Notes: generated by a model not told the origin, from the letters alone. Counted from the first letter of the stretch, positions 8,735 through 19,251 are shown. The stretch: 37,433 bases of DNA from Opitutia bacterium (GCA_002730975.1 PCBO01000036.1:1-37433), one strand, 5' to 3'. Numbers and translations: made by a program.

Positions 8735-9940
8735 ATGCGAAACTTCTCCCCGATGGAAAATACTCACACCATGATTCGTCGCAACGTGCGGCTCGACTTT
8801 CAGCATTCCGTGTACTTCACACGAGAAGCGTTTTCAACCAGCAACGAAACGCTGGCAAAAATTCTTAGCCCTAATCGCGAGGGTCGTCGATCCAAGGTCA
8901 TCCTATATGTCGACGAAGGACTTCTCGACGGAAACCCAAACCTCCCACATCGGATTAAACAATACTTTCGCGCACACGAGGAGGAAATCAACCTCGTGCA
9001 CGAACCTTTGTTCATAAAAGGGGGAGAAGCAGCCAAGAACGACTGGGGACTCGTTGAAAAGGTCTGGAGCGACTTAAACGAACATAGCATTTGCCGTCAC
9101 TCTTTCGTGGTGATCGTTGGCGGGGGAGCTGCTCTTGACTTGGTAGGATTTGCTGCGAGCACTGCTCACCGAGGAATTCGTCTCGTACGTCTTCCCACCA
9201 CCACGCTCAGTCAAGGCGACGGCGGCATCGGTGTTAAGAACGGCGTCAATTTTTTCGGCAAGAAAAACTGGGTTGGCGCCTTTGCCGTTCCCGACGCAAT
9301 CGTCAACGATGCCTCTTTTCTGAGAAGTCTTCCCGAAAACCAGAAACGGGCAGGCTACGTCGAGGCAGTCAAGGTGGCTTTGATCAGGGATCGCTCCTTC
9401 TTCGAATTCATCGAGGAACGAGCGGAAGAGCTTTGTCACTTTGAGGAAACCGCGATGGAGCAAGTCGTTCGCAAAAGCGCCGCCTTGCACCTAGACCACA
9501 TTGCGGGCTCAGGGGATCCTTTTGAAAAAGGTTCGGCCAGACCACTCGACTTCGGTCACTGGGTGGCCCACAAGCTCGAGCAAATCTCCGACTTTCGAAT
9601 CGGTCACGGTGAAGCCGTCGCCATCGGCCTCGCAGTGGATCTCGTTTACTCAGCCCGCGTAGGTCTGGTTAAACCTGAAACCACTGAAAGAGTGCTAAGC
9701 CTGCTGGAGCACTTGGGCTTCAATATTTACGATGAATTACTTCTCGCAGATAGTAATGACGGTGGACGCATTATTTTAGAGGGGCTTGAAGAATTTCGCG
9801 AACACTTGGGAGGCCAACTGACAATTACGCTAATTCAGGGAATAGGTGAAGGAATAGAGGTCAACGCCATGGATCGGGAAGAAATCCTCGAATCGGTTGT
9901 AGACCTGCACGAACGGCATCTCGCCACACTCGTCAAATAG
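8735..9940 (+). CDS. eboD: 3-dehydroquinate-synthase-like sugar phosphate cyclase, EboD-like
   Basis: About 401 residues. The frame opens at a TTG (8708) inside eboC, and ATGs at 8735, 8753 and 8771 are all possible. I chose 8735 because it lies 13 bases after the eboC stop. The NAD-binding glycine-rich stretch (VVIVGGGAALDLVGF), the PTTTLSQGDGGIGVKNGVN stretch and the zinc ligands are all present: Glu in AGYVEAVK, His in DFGHWVAHKLE and His in RIGHGEAVAIG. This marks the sugar phosphate cyclase superfamily (dehydroquinate synthase, EEVS, DOIS and others). The DFGHW signature differs from the NFGHTFGH of AroB, so the enzyme is unlikely to be the housekeeping shikimate enzyme. The substrate and product of EboD are not established. 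Confidence 0.82.
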   Translation: MRNFSPMENTHTMIRRNVRLDFQHSVYFTREAFSTSNETLAKILSPNREGRRSKVILYVDEGLLDGNPNLPHRIKQYFRAHEEEINLVHEPLFIKGGEAAKNDWGLVEKVWSDLNEHSICRHSFVVIVGGGAALDLVGFAASTAHRGIRLVRLPTTTLSQGDGGIGVKNGVNFFGKKNWVGAFAVPDAIVNDASFLRSLPENQKRAGYVEAVKVALIRDRSFFEFIEERAEELCHFEETAMEQVVRKSAALHLDHIAGSGDPFEKGSARPLDFGHWVAHKLEQISDFRIGHGEAVAIGLAVDLVYSARVGLVKPETTERVLSLLEHLGFNIYDELLLADSNDGGRIILEGLEEFREHLGGQLTITLIQGIGEGIEVNAMDREEILESVVDLHERHLATLVK

Positions 9941-9943
9941 CGC

Positions 9944-11350
9944 ATGAAAACCCTCGGGCAGGACGGCAATGGCCGGTCAGCCATCATCAACGTAGTCGGT
10001 TTGACTCCCCGCCATCTTGGCAAGCACACGCCCTCCCTCCGTGCATTCGCCAAGCGGGAAGGCCATTCACAAATATCGATTGAACCGGTTCTGCCCGCAG
10101 TCACTTGCACCGCACAAGCAACCTACCTGACCGGCACCCCCCCTTCCGAACACGGGATCGTGGCGAACGGCTGGTACGATCGCTCACTCAGCGAGCACCA
10201 TTTTTGGAAACAGTCGAATCATCTAGTTGAAGGAGAAAAACTTTGGGAAACTCTCAGGCACGACAAGAAGAAACTAACCTGCGCTAAGCTCTTTTGGTGG
10301 TTCAATATGTATTCATCCGCCGACTTTTCCATTACTCCGAGACCTCTTTACAGGTCCGATGGGCTAAAGACCTTCGATGTGCACACCAACCCGCTTTGCA
10401 TGCGGGAAAAAGTCAAAGCCGATCTCGGCGAATTCCCCTTTTCGGCTTTCTGGGGGCCACGTGCAGGCATCGCTTCCTCCAGATGGATCGCGGAGTCGGC
10501 CAAATGGACAGAGGAAAACCATTCGCCCGATCTCTCATTAATTTATTTACCGCATCTGGATTACGACCTCCAACGCCTTGGTCCGAATCATCCCGGCATC
10601 CCCAAGGAACTTCGTGCTATCGACGAAGTAGCAGGTGATCTGATCGAATTTCTTGAAAAGAGAGATGTTCGCGTGGCCATACTTTCCGAATACGGAATAA
10701 CCGAAGCCAAAAAAGTGATCTACCCGAACCGAGCCTTTCTGAGAAAAGGCTGGTTAAGCGTTAAGGATGAATTGGGTCTGGAATATTTGGACTGTGGAGG
10801 CTCTCGGGCCTTTGCAATTACCGATCACCAGATCGCCCATGTATACCTCCGAGACGACTCCCCTTCCTTTGCACGGGAGGTGCGGTCTTCTCTAGAAAGC
10901 TTGGATGGGGTGGCAAAGGTATTCGATAAGGATTCCAGAAAAGAAGCGGGACTTGACCACGAAAGAGCGGGCGATCTCATTTTCATCGCCGAGGAAGACG
11001 CATGGTTCGCTTATTACCATTGGGAGGAGGACGCCAAGGCGCCCGACTTCGCTCGCTGCGTAGACGTCCACAGAAAATATGGATACGACCCAGCCGAATT
11101 ATTCATCAATCCTGAAATTCCCTTTCCTACTGCAAAAGCAGCCCTGCGTTTGCTTCAAAAGAAAATGGGGTTTCGCATGTCCATGGATTTGATCCCCTTG
11201 GACGCCTCTCTCGTCAAGGGAACGCACGGCGCCATACCGAAAGACAAAACCGATTGGCCCATGCTCTTGGGTTCCATCCCGGGACCCCGGCACGAATCGA
11301 TATCTTCAACGGAAGTAAGGGACATACTACTTAAGTTTTGCGCTCATTAA
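9944..11350 (+). CDS. eboF: Alkaline-phosphatase-superfamily phosphodiesterase-like protein, EboF-like
   Basis: A 468-residue protein of the nucleotide pyrophosphatase/phosphodiesterase branch. The nucleophile loop is visible as PAVTCTAQATYLTG, with Thr54 as the likely nucleophile, and a late GTHGA gives His428. Several positions that hold metal ligands in characterised NPPs are changed: the first Asp is Val18 (VVGLTP), the DxxxH pair reads Asp206/Gln210 (LDYDLQRLGP), and the Asp-His pair is Glu249-Tyr250 (SEYG). The metal site may therefore be altered or partly lost. No signal peptide is seen. It is the last gene of the cluster, three bases after eboD. The role in the ebo pathway is unknown. 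Confidence 0.82.
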   Translation: MKTLGQDGNGRSAIINVVGLTPRHLGKHTPSLRAFAKREGHSQISIEPVLPAVTCTAQATYLTGTPPSEHGIVANGWYDRSLSEHHFWKQSNHLVEGEKLWETLRHDKKKLTCAKLFWWFNMYSSADFSITPRPLYRSDGLKTFDVHTNPLCMREKVKADLGEFPFSAFWGPRAGIASSRWIAESAKWTEENHSPDLSLIYLPHLDYDLQRLGPNHPGIPKELRAIDEVAGDLIEFLEKRDVRVAILSEYGITEAKKVIYPNRAFLRKGWLSVKDELGLEYLDCGGSRAFAITDHQIAHVYLRDDSPSFAREVRSSLESLDGVAKVFDKDSRKEAGLDHERAGDLIFIAEEDAWFAYYHWEEDAKAPDFARCVDVHRKYGYDPAELFINPEIPFPTAKAALRLLQKKMGFRMSMDLIPLDASLVKGTHGAIPKDKTDWPMLLGSIPGPRHESISSTEVRDILLKFCAH

Positions 11351-11549
11351 ACAAAAAATCTTGGGAAAAAATCCACTTTAACCTTGCACGTTTAAAAAAG
11401 AAGACAATTCAATGGTGGATGTCTACAGCTTTAATAAATTGGCAGGTAAAAGGTTAACCGGAAAGATTCCGGTGATTGAATAAAATTTGTAAGCCCTATC
11501 GGCCAATTCTCTCCCTTATAAAACAGAAACCCGAATCATCGAATCAATC
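11351..11549. other. Intergenic region between ebo cluster and MoxR operon with a perfect inverted repeat
   Basis: A 199-base gap with no open frame of note. At 11457-11473 a perfect 7-bp stem (ACCGGAA/TTCCGGT, 3-base loop) overlaps the palindrome GGTTAACC at 11452-11459. No T-run follows, so it is not a standard terminator; it could be an operator or a leader hairpin of the downstream operon. No convincing sigma70 promoter was found. Confidence 0.4.
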
Positions 11550-12596
11550 GTGAGTGCAGCCACCAAAAAAAAATCCACTACTACCAAAGCTTCCGCTGAC
11601 GACGAGAAAATGGCGAAAGCCCTCGTCGATGCCTATGAGAAACTTAAGGCTCAAGTACATAAAGTCATCGTGGGACAAGACGATGTCTTGGAGCAATTAC
11701 TCATCGCAATGCTAGCCCGTGGACACTGTTTGCTGGAAGGAGTACCTGGCTTGGCAAAGACGCTCATGGTACGTTCACTGTCACAGGCCATCAACTTGAG
11801 TTTCCGCCGCATTCAGTTTACCCCCGACTTGATGCCCGCCGACATTACAGGCACGGACATTATTCAAGAAGATAAAACAACTGGCCACCGACAACTCGTG
11901 TTTGAGAAAGGTCCTATTTTCAGCCAAATCGTACTGGCCGACGAAATCAACCGTACTCCCCCAAAAACTCAAGCTGCGTTGCTCGAGGCAATGCAGGAAC
12001 ACGATGTCACGGTGGGCGGAAAAACCTATCACCTCGAGGAACCGTTCTTCGTTTTGGCCACCCAAAACCCGATTGAGCAAGAAGGAACCTATCATCTACC
12101 TGAAGCTCAGCGGGATCGTTTCCTTTTCCAAGTAATCGTCGATTACCCCTCGCGAGACGAGGAACGACAAATCGTAGAGCAAACCACCTCTACGTTCGAA
12201 TCCAAGCTTGAGCCTGTACTCGACGGCAAGACCATTATGGAATGCCAAGAGACAGTGAGACGAGTACCTGTTCCGGAACATGTCTACGATTATATTCTCG
12301 ATCTCGTTCGCATGGCTCGCCCAAAGGAAGAATCAGCTCCGAAGTGGGTCAAGGATCTCATCGAATGGGGACCCGGACCGCGTGCTTGCCAGCAACTCGT
12401 ACTCGGATCCAAGGTACGAGCTCTGCTACGAGGTCGCTACCATGTAACCGTAGACGACGTGGAGGCTCTTGCTCATCCGGTTCTGCGTCACCGCATCGTC
12501 CCGACCTTCAACGCAGAAGCCGAAGGCATATCCGTAGAGTTTCTTATCGACCGTCTCCTGAAGGACGCCCCGAAGAAGCAAGAGGCCGTAATGTAA
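11550..12596 (+). CDS. MoxR-family AAA+ ATPase
   Basis: A 348-residue protein starting at GTG, with a Lys/Ser/Thr/Ala-rich leader of about 20 residues. Walker A is GVPGLAKT (residues 64-71), Walker B is VLADEINR, and sensor 1 lies in [11 protein letters not shown]. The PEAQRDRF arginine-finger region and the C-terminal lid ([11 protein letters not shown]) follow. MoxR proteins are cytoplasmic AAA+ chaperones that usually work with vWA-domain partners encoded next to them, as is the case here with the DUF58 and BatA-like genes. It is the first gene of a run of seven plus-strand genes that ends near 28224. The GTG start gives the usual MoxR length (about 330-350). Confidence 0.93.
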   Translation: MSAATKKKSTTTKASADDEKMAKALVDAYEKLKAQVHKVIVGQDDVLEQLLIAMLARGHCLLEGVPGLAKTLMVRSLSQAINLSFRRIQFTPDLMPADITGTDIIQEDKTTGHRQLVFEKGPIFSQIVLADEINRTPPKTQAALLEAMQEHDVTVGGKTYHLEEPFFVLATQNPIEQEGTYHLPEAQRDRFLFQVIVDYPSRDEERQIVEQTTSTFESKLEPVLDGKTIMECQETVRRVPVPEHVYDYILDLVRMARPKEESAPKWVKDLIEWGPGPRACQQLVLGSKVRALLRGRYHVTVDDVEALAHPVLRHRIVPTFNAEAEGISVEFLIDRLLKDAPKKQEAVM

Positions 12597-12637
12597 GGGT
12601 TGAACCGACCTGTAACATTTATTGAAGCACGCGGCAA

Positions 12638-13558
12638 GTGGCCACGGTAACTGACTATCTAAATCCGAAGGATCTCTCTCACCTCGCCAACCATCAGGTT
12701 TTGGCGAAGAGAGTAGTCGAAGGATTCTGCTCGGGACTTCACCGCTCACCCCACAAGGGCTTCAGCGTTGAGTTCAAGCAGCACCGGCAATACGTACCAG
12801 GGGACGAAATTCGGCACCTCGACTGGAAGGTATACGGTAAAAGCGATCGCTTTTACATCCGCGAGTACGAGGAAGAGACCAACCTGCGTTGCAACATCCT
12901 CTTAGATGCCAGCGGATCCATGGCCTACGAGGGAACTCGGACTAAAGGTAGATCCAAACTTCATTACGCTTCACGCCTAGGGGCTTGCTTATCGTACATG
13001 ATACTTAAACAAACCGATAGCGTAGGGCTTGTCACCTTCGACACAAAGATTCGGAAAGTTCTCCCACCACGCGGTCGAGCCGCTCACGTAGGCAACATCA
13101 TCGACGTATTAGAAGACACCTCACCGGGAGGAGAAACCGACCTTGGAGCCGTTTTTCACGAATTGGTTCCAAAACTTAAACGGCGTGGTCTCGTCGTAAT
13201 CATCTCGGACTGCTTCGGTGACCTGGACTCGGTGATGAACGGCTTGGCTCACTTTCGTCACGCAAAGCACGACGTGGTAATCTTTCAGATTTGGGATCCC
13301 GACGAGCTCGACTTCCCCTTCAAGCAATGGACTCGCTTCGACTGCCTGGAAATGGCCGAGAAGAAGCACACGGTCGACCCCACGCATTTGCGACAAGCGT
13401 ATTTGGAAAACTTGGAAAACTATCGAGAAAACTTCACCAAAGGTTGCTACCGAAATCGCATAGACCTCGTGCCTATGACCACCGATCAACCCTACGCGGA
13501 CGCCCTCTCGTACTATCTCGCCTTGCGGAAACGCGGGGGCAGACCTTCCAGGAAATGA
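12638..13558 (+). CDS. DUF58-domain protein with vWA fold (MoxR partner)
   Basis: A 306-residue protein starting at GTG. The hallmark of DUF58 is present as [19 protein letters not shown] followed by EYEEETN. A vWA MIDAS motif follows (LLDASGSM, DxSxS). SDCFGDL is a further vWA strand/loop. The family is the constant neighbour of MoxR ATPases and is thought to be a client or adaptor. The protein has no membrane segment and should be cytoplasmic. The gene starts 41 bases after moxR, and its TGA overlaps the ATG of the next gene (ATGA), so translation is coupled. Confidence 0.92.
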   Translation: MATVTDYLNPKDLSHLANHQVLAKRVVEGFCSGLHRSPHKGFSVEFKQHRQYVPGDEIRHLDWKVYGKSDRFYIREYEEETNLRCNILLDASGSMAYEGTRTKGRSKLHYASRLGACLSYMILKQTDSVGLVTFDTKIRKVLPPRGRAAHVGNIIDVLEDTSPGGETDLGAVFHELVPKLKRRGLVVIISDCFGDLDSVMNGLAHFRHAKHDVVIFQIWDPDELDFPFKQWTRFDCLEMAEKKHTVDPTHLRQAYLENLENYRENFTKGCYRNRIDLVPMTTDQPYADALSYYLALRKRGGRPSRK

Positions 13559-15927
13559 ATTTTCTCAACCTAGGTTTGGCATTTGGCGCTGCTGCAGTGG
13601 TCATACCGCTACTCATTCACATTTTCAACCGCAGCCGATTCAAAGTGGTCACTTGGGGAGCCATGCACTTGCTGGAATCAGTACTCCGCGTTAATCGCAA
13701 GCAGGTGCAACTCGAACAAATCATCCTGCTAATCGTTCGCTGCGCCATTCCAATCCTGCTGGCGCTTTGCTTGGCTCGCATGGTGGTAACGGATTGGGGA
13801 CCCTTCCTGCACCGAATCATTTTGCCTTTGGCGGCGTTGGCTTTCCTTATCCTCGTGGCTCTGGCGCCAAGCCTTAAGAAACTTTTCGGCACGCTTTCCG
13901 CAGCTTGCATCCTATACGCCATCGCAGCGGAGGCCGGGATTTTTGGAGGAGGATATGAAAAGAAAAACGTGAGCTCGGATTCCACGGATATCGCGGCCTC
14001 AACGGTTATCTTGCTTGACGATAGCTTTTCCATGAATGCGGATGGCGGTTTTGCCAAAGCCGGCGCATTCACCGAAGGCTTCCTGAAAAACCTCAAAAAA
14101 GGATCAGACGCCTCCGTTGTGCGGATGGGTGGAAGTGCCTCGCCCATCTTTGCCAAACCCACCTCCGAAACAGAAGCCCTCGGTGAACGATCGGGTCAAC
14201 TCAAGGCGTCCTACGACAAGGTCGATCTAATAGGATCGCTCGACGCAGGAATCGCCACCATCCATGAAGGAAGAAACGCAAAACGCGAAATTATTCTTGT
14301 CTCCGATTTCCGCAAGGCTGATTGGGAAAAGACGGGAGGGGCGCTTGCGACCTTGAAGGAAAGACTTGATAATGAACCCCTCAAGCCCGCCATCACCCTA
14401 ATCGATGTTGGGGGCTCGGCTCGAGAAAACGTTTCTGTTGATTCCATCGAACTGTCAGCTACTTCCATAGGAGTGGGGCAGAAAGTCCTTGTGCGCGCAG
14501 AACTGCGCAACCACGGAAGCTCCTCCTACGAGGGCGACCTTCAAGTTCGTCTCCTTGTGAACGAAGAGTTGAATCCGGTTGATGAAACCGTGGTAACACT
14601 CAATCCGGGTGAAACGGGCCAAGTTCTTTTCACTCACAAATTCACGGAAGCAGGTTCGACTGTAGTCACTATTGAAATTGGGGCAAGCGATGCTCTTGAC
14701 GACGACGACCGAAGGTCGGCCTCGGTTACTGTATTGGACCGTATCGGCGTACTCCTTGTCGACGGATCTCCCTCAGAGGAATGGTTAAGCGGAGAGACGG
14801 ATTTCCTTAAGCTTGCCCTCACTCCGTTCGAAGAAGCCAAGATCAAGAATTCCGTGGAAACAAAAGACTTGATCGACGCCTCGGTTGTAAGGCTCGCAAA
14901 CTTTGATCCCGCCAAGCATCTCGACGGCAACCAGAGCGTGTTGGTGCTCGCCAACGTTTCTAGCCTGGAGGATGAACAAATTTCAGCACTTTCATCCTTT
15001 GTCCGCAACGGGGGAGGAATGTGGCTTGCCCTCGGAGACAAAGTCGACGCCGATTGGTACAACGAAATTCTTGGATCAGAAACAAACGACCTTCTCCCCC
15101 TCCCCCTCCGTAACATTGGCGGAAGCTTGTCCGACGACTCCGTGCGCACTCGCGTCGTCGCTTCTCACTTCGAACACCCCGCACTCTCGCTCTTCAACGA
15201 TCGCAGGAACGGTAATCTAGCCGACGCAGACCTTTGGCGGTGGCATCGTTTAGGCGAAAGCGACGGGACTGGAACCCAAGACGCCACAGTGCTCGCAAGA
15301 CTTGAAACGGGAGATGTGTTTCTCGCTGAAAAAAAAGTGGAGAAGGGAATAGTCATACAGATGGCGACAACCGTAGACGGTGACTGGACGAACATGCCAG
15401 TTCGCTCCTGCTATTTGCCCTTAGTTCAGCAGATTGCCTCCTACCTCGCCGATCAAGTAACTCCTCCACGCAACCTGCCGGCGGGAGCAACCCTCACCCA
15501 TTATCTGCCTCAAAAGGAAGCGGGCAAAACTTTAAACGTCACGAGCCCGGACGGTTCCACCCACACCGTAAAGGCAGTAAAGCGTGGTTCACAGGCAGTA
15601 GCCGAGTTTTCCAACACACGAAAACCCGGCACCTATCAGATGGATGGAGAAGAAGGAAGCTCGGTCAAATTCGTAACAAACGCATCGCCACGGGAATCTC
15701 AACTGGATCGCATGTCGGAAGAAGAAATTCGGGAAAGCACAAATGCTCTCGCTGACTCCATCGATTTTATCGACGCCTCGGAAAAAGACGCTCTAGCCCA
15801 GTATTTGGAACTGGATGGGGCGCGAACTTTTGGTCGTGAAACATGGAAGATACTTCTCGGAGCAGTCCTTGCCTTAGTGCTGCTTGAATTAATTCTGCAA
15901 CGAATCTTCGGGAGGGTACGAACATGA
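13555..15927 (+). CDS. BatA-like membrane protein with vWA domain
   Basis: The open frame reaches back to 13291, but the real start is the ATG at 13555. There the aerotolerance BatA N-terminal domain begins ([36 protein letters not shown]), and the ATG overlaps the DUF58 stop. The product is 790 residues. There are membrane helices near 4-22, 57-75, 86-105 and 112-130, then a vWA domain with MIDAS ([10 protein letters not shown]). CARDB/Ig-like beta domains follow ([19 protein letters not shown]), then a glutamine-amidotransferase-like region ([30 protein letters not shown]). A C-terminal helix anchors the end ([19 protein letters not shown]). Most of the protein should lie in the periplasm. 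The next gene again overlaps by four bases. Confidence 0.88.
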   Translation: MNFLNLGLAFGAAAVVIPLLIHIFNRSRFKVVTWGAMHLLESVLRVNRKQVQLEQIILLIVRCAIPILLALCLARMVVTDWGPFLHRIILPLAALAFLILVALAPSLKKLFGTLSAACILYAIAAEAGIFGGGYEKKNVSSDSTDIAASTVILLDDSFSMNADGGFAKAGAFTEGFLKNLKKGSDASVVRMGGSASPIFAKPTSETEALGERSGQLKASYDKVDLIGSLDAGIATIHEGRNAKREIILVSDFRKADWEKTGGALATLKERLDNEPLKPAITLIDVGGSARENVSVDSIELSATSIGVGQKVLVRAELRNHGSSSYEGDLQVRLLVNEELNPVDETVVTLNPGETGQVLFTHKFTEAGSTVVTIEIGASDALDDDDRRSASVTVLDRIGVLLVDGSPSEEWLSGETDFLKLALTPFEEAKIKNSVETKDLIDASVVRLANFDPAKHLDGNQSVLVLANVSSLEDEQISALSSFVRNGGGMWLALGDKVDADWYNEILGSETNDLLPLPLRNIGGSLSDDSVRTRVVASHFEHPALSLFNDRRNGNLADADLWRWHRLGESDGTGTQDATVLARLETGDVFLAEKKVEKGIVIQMATTVDGDWTNMPVRSCYLPLVQQIASYLADQVTPPRNLPAGATLTHYLPQKEAGKTLNVTSPDGSTHTVKAVKRGSQAVAEFSNTRKPGTYQMDGEEGSSVKFVTNASPRESQLDRMSEEEIRESTNALADSIDFIDASEKDALAQYLELDGARTFGRETWKILLGAVLALVLLELILQRIFGRVRT

Positions 15928-18900
15928 ACGACGATCGCACCGGCAGCAGTTTTCACCTCGCTGGAGATATTGAACCTTGGCTGGGTATCTTACTCGCCTT
16001 GGGCACGGCCGCTCTGGCGTGGTGGCTTTACCGGCTCGAAACTAAAAAAGGAACAATTGCCCCCTTGGACAAAGTACTTCCGCTTCTTCGCGCTGTGGCG
16101 GCAGGTCTAATCGTCATGATTCTCACCGGCCCGACGATAAGCAACGTCAGTGAGAAAGGGCAGCGAGGACGGGTATTGGTTTTTCTAGATGCGTCGAAGA
16201 GCATGTCCATCAAGGACGAGCACATGTCTCCCGGTCGAAAACTGCTCTTGGCAGAAAGGCACGGCTGGCTTCCAAAGGACCAAAACCTTCTCGACCCGGC
16301 TCTTCTCGATGCCGCGGATCTTCTCGCAGAAGCTCGCATCGGATTGAATGAAGGGCTCTCGGACCCAGCCGCGGACCTAAACAAACTTAGAGAAATCTTC
16401 GCAAAAAAAGCCAAGAAAGCATCCGAACTGCTTTCGGGTAAGGAATACGAAGTTTCAACCGCTCCTGAACGCAAGGGAGTTCTTTACCATGAAGTCTGGA
16501 ATGACATACCCGACGGCACGGTCACAAGCCTCACTAATCACCCTAAATTCAAGGAAGGAAATCCGGATTCAACTAGTTACGTAACCACCGCCGAAAGTCC
16601 ATCGAACGTGGGTGACAACTTCGGCAGACGCATCAGGGGAATACTGGTGCCTCCCGAATCCGGCGATTATCGCTTTTCGGTCAACGCAGACGATGAGTGC
16701 GTGGTTCGCCTGAACAACGCCGGAGAAAATCCGAAAAACGCTCGGGAGATCTTAAACACTCAAGGAACGACCGGACCGATAGCGCTCGATCACTCAAAAC
16801 GATACTATTTTGAAATTTTACACAAGGAGGCCGGAGGCGATGATTTCTGCACGGTTGGATGGACCTTGCCCGGCGGCCGAATCGAACGCCCCATCCTTGG
16901 TAAACATTGTCGTGCGCCTAGCTACGATAGCCCACCGACCTTTCCCGAACTGCGTGAAAGCATGCGCGCCGACGTAGTAAAAGCAGCCCAGTCTTTAATT
17001 AAGGGAAAGGATGCTGCTGCAGAAACCACCATGCGCGCAACACTATCCAACCTTACCGAAACCGCCCTCTCTTATGAAAACCGGTTTCGAGACACATTTG
17101 AGGTATATGCAGAAAACCGTGCTGCAGGAGATGATGAAAATATTAAGGAAGCCATCGAATCATTCAACTCCAACGACAGATGGAAGCGAGCCACTCGACT
17201 GCTCACTCAGCGCCGAAACAGCATCCTCGAGGAATTAGCAGACACTCATATCATTGAAGTGCGTTCACTTTCCGGACTAGAAACTGAACGCCTCTGGGAC
17301 AACACTGGAGACGCCGATCCTCCACCCGATTTCGGCCGATCTCCCGAGACCCGACGCACTGACCTCGCGACAGGTTTGCAAACTGCTATCAAGGTGGACG
17401 AGGACAACGGAGAAAACAAGAATGCCAAACAATCCAGAACGGCCGCCGTTATCCTATCAGACGGTTTACACAATATCGGCGCATCCCCCTTCGAGACCGC
17501 GAAACTAATGGCTGGTCGCGACATCCCCATACACACAGTTGGTTTTGGCAGCGTAACCCCCCCTCCCGATCTAGCCGTAATCGACGTAGAAATTCCTGCC
17601 AAAGTACTCAAGGATGATCGCTTCCGAGGCTCCGTCACACTCAAAGACAACCTGACTCCGGGTACCCCCTTCAAGATCGTGATCGAGGACGACCTGAATC
17701 AGACCATATGGGAAGAAAGCTTTTCCGGTATGAGCGCAACGCGTCGACGAGTCGCTTTTGATTTCTCTGTCGAAGAACTGGTGGAGGAAAAAATATCCAA
17801 CCTTGGCTTGGACAACAGTGTCGAGGTTAACGCAGTCCCCTTTCGCATGAAAGTACGTGTGGAGCCAGTTGAGGGTGAAGCTCGTGGCGACAATAACGTT
17901 CTATCGTTCGCTTTCGACGCCATCACGAAGAAGAACAAAATGCTCATCATCGACGGTCGACCGCGGTGGGAAACCCGTTACCTACACAATCTATTTGAGC
18001 GTGACGAGCGGTGGACAGTGACAGTCGCCTTCGCGGGTCCGGGTTCCGACGATGGAGCCCTACCCCGTGGCGAAGAAGGAGATGTATTTCCCGCCGACAA
18101 AAAATCTCTCTTCTCTTACGACCTACTGGTGTTAGGCGAAATAGCCCAAGGCCTTTTCAAAGAAGAGGAACTGGAATGGATTCGCGATTTTGTGGCCAGC
18201 AGGGGAGGCGGCATAATACTTTTGGACGGTCCTCGGCAAAAGTTTCGTGAATACGCCAATGACGAAGACAACCCGATCGCCTCACTTCTTCCCGTTAAAT
18301 GGAATGAAGACGGTCCCAAGCGACTAGCTCCACAGGCACTTCGCCTAACAGAGCGGGGTCTTTCTACGCCCTCTCTCTTCCTCCACCCTTCAGCCGAACG
18401 CAGCGCCGAACTCTGGGGCTATGTCCCAAAACCCGGTTGGGTTGCCCCCACCGAAGCCCTGCCCGGAACAGACGTGTATCTCGAGGCAACTCTAGATGAA
18501 AAAGGCGAAGAATCCGTACCACTGCTCGTTTCGCGGAAAGTGGGGGCCGGAAAGACTCTATATGCTGGTTTCGACGGCACTTGGCGCTGGCGTTTCGAGG
18601 TAGCCGACAAATACCACCAGCGCTACTGGCACCAAATAGCCTCTTGGATTATGGAAAAGCCATTTGCGGTAAGCGACCAATTAGTTGCCATTGATCCCGG
18701 CTCATCCACTTATCGCCCCGGCGAATCAGCTGCTCTTCGAATTCGAGTTCGCGACCGCGATGGGAAACCTCTCGATGACCCAAAAGCAGGGGTTGAGGCG
18801 TTAATCTGGAAAGAAGGTAAGATCGTGTCCACCGTACCGATGAAAACAGACCCCGACTCGGGCGGTCTCTTCCGTGGCGAAACCCCGGCGCTCAGTCCCG

Positions 18901-19232
18901 GAGAACACCAAGTTACAGTACGCGTAGACGGTCTTTTCGAAGAAGATGAACTGCGAAGCAAGGTTGAGTTTCTCGTCCGAGAGCCTGAAAGTCCGGAACT
19001 GGCAACGCTAATTTGCAAGGAGGATCTTCTTAGAGACGTGGCCAAGCTTTCGGGCGGAAGCTACCTGCGTGAAGAACAAATAGGGCGATTAAACGATTTG
19101 CTAAAGCCTATAAGCTCAGGCAGGCTCGTGAAAAAGGAAATCGCTCTTTGGCAAAGTTACTGGTGGTTCGTGCCTATCATTTTATTGTTAGGCTTGGAAC
19201 TCTTCCTGAGAAAACGGGCAGGCATGCTTTAA
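15924..19232 (+). CDS. Large vWA membrane protein carrying a PA14 domain
   Basis: A 1102-residue protein. Two N-terminal membrane helices (residues about 12-33 and 47-68) precede a vWA start with MIDAS DASKS (VFLDASKSMS, near 92). A PA14 domain follows at about 184-325 (GVLYHEVWNDIP, VPPESGDYRFSVNADDEC, YYFEILHKEAGGDDFCTVGW). After a helical stretch the vWA fold resumes near 505 (AAVILSDGLHN, HTVGFGS). Beta domains, a GATase-like region (MLIIDGRPRWETRYLHNLF) and a C-terminal membrane helix (WWFVPIILLLGLELFL) complete it. PA14 is a carbohydrate-binding or adhesive beta-barrel in many secreted proteins; its place inside the vWA region is unusual. The gene overlaps the BatA-like gene by four bases and lies 19 bases before the DUF4175-like giant. 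Confidence 0.86.
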   Translation: MNDDRTGSSFHLAGDIEPWLGILLALGTAALAWWLYRLETKKGTIAPLDKVLPLLRAVAAGLIVMILTGPTISNVSEKGQRGRVLVFLDASKSMSIKDEHMSPGRKLLLAERHGWLPKDQNLLDPALLDAADLLAEARIGLNEGLSDPAADLNKLREIFAKKAKKASELLSGKEYEVSTAPERKGVLYHEVWNDIPDGTVTSLTNHPKFKEGNPDSTSYVTTAESPSNVGDNFGRRIRGILVPPESGDYRFSVNADDECVVRLNNAGENPKNAREILNTQGTTGPIALDHSKRYYFEILHKEAGGDDFCTVGWTLPGGRIERPILGKHCRAPSYDSPPTFPELRESMRADVVKAAQSLIKGKDAAAETTMRATLSNLTETALSYENRFRDTFEVYAENRAAGDDENIKEAIESFNSNDRWKRATRLLTQRRNSILEELADTHIIEVRSLSGLETERLWDNTGDADPPPDFGRSPETRRTDLATGLQTAIKVDEDNGENKNAKQSRTAAVILSDGLHNIGASPFETAKLMAGRDIPIHTVGFGSVTPPPDLAVIDVEIPAKVLKDDRFRGSVTLKDNLTPGTPFKIVIEDDLNQTIWEESFSGMSATRRRVAFDFSVEELVEEKISNLGLDNSVEVNAVPFRMKVRVEPVEGEARGDNNVLSFAFDAITKKNKMLIIDGRPRWETRYLHNLFERDERWTVTVAFAGPGSDDGALPRGEEGDVFPADKKSLFSYDLLVLGEIAQGLFKEEELEWIRDFVASRGGGIILLDGPRQKFREYANDEDNPIASLLPVKWNEDGPKRLAPQALRLTERGLSTPSLFLHPSAERSAELWGYVPKPGWVAPTEALPGTDVYLEATLDEKGEESVPLLVSRKVGAGKTLYAGFDGTWRWRFEVADKYHQRYWHQIASWIMEKPFAVSDQLVAIDPGSSTYRPGESAALRIRVRDRDGKPLDDPKAGVEALIWKEGKIVSTVPMKTDPDSGGLFRGETPALSPGEHQVTVRVDGLFEEDELRSKVEFLVREPESPELATLICKEDLLRDVAKLSGGSYLREEQIGRLNDLLKPISSGRLVKKEIALWQSYWWFVPIILLLGLELFLRKRAGML

Positions 19233-19251
19233 GGCAAAACAGAGAATAGTC

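Noticed and set aside
8735-9940. Housekeeping shikimate-pathway AroB
   Set aside because: The gene sits in an ebo cluster, is longer than AroB and has DFGHWVAHKLE instead of the AroB NFGHTFGH signature.
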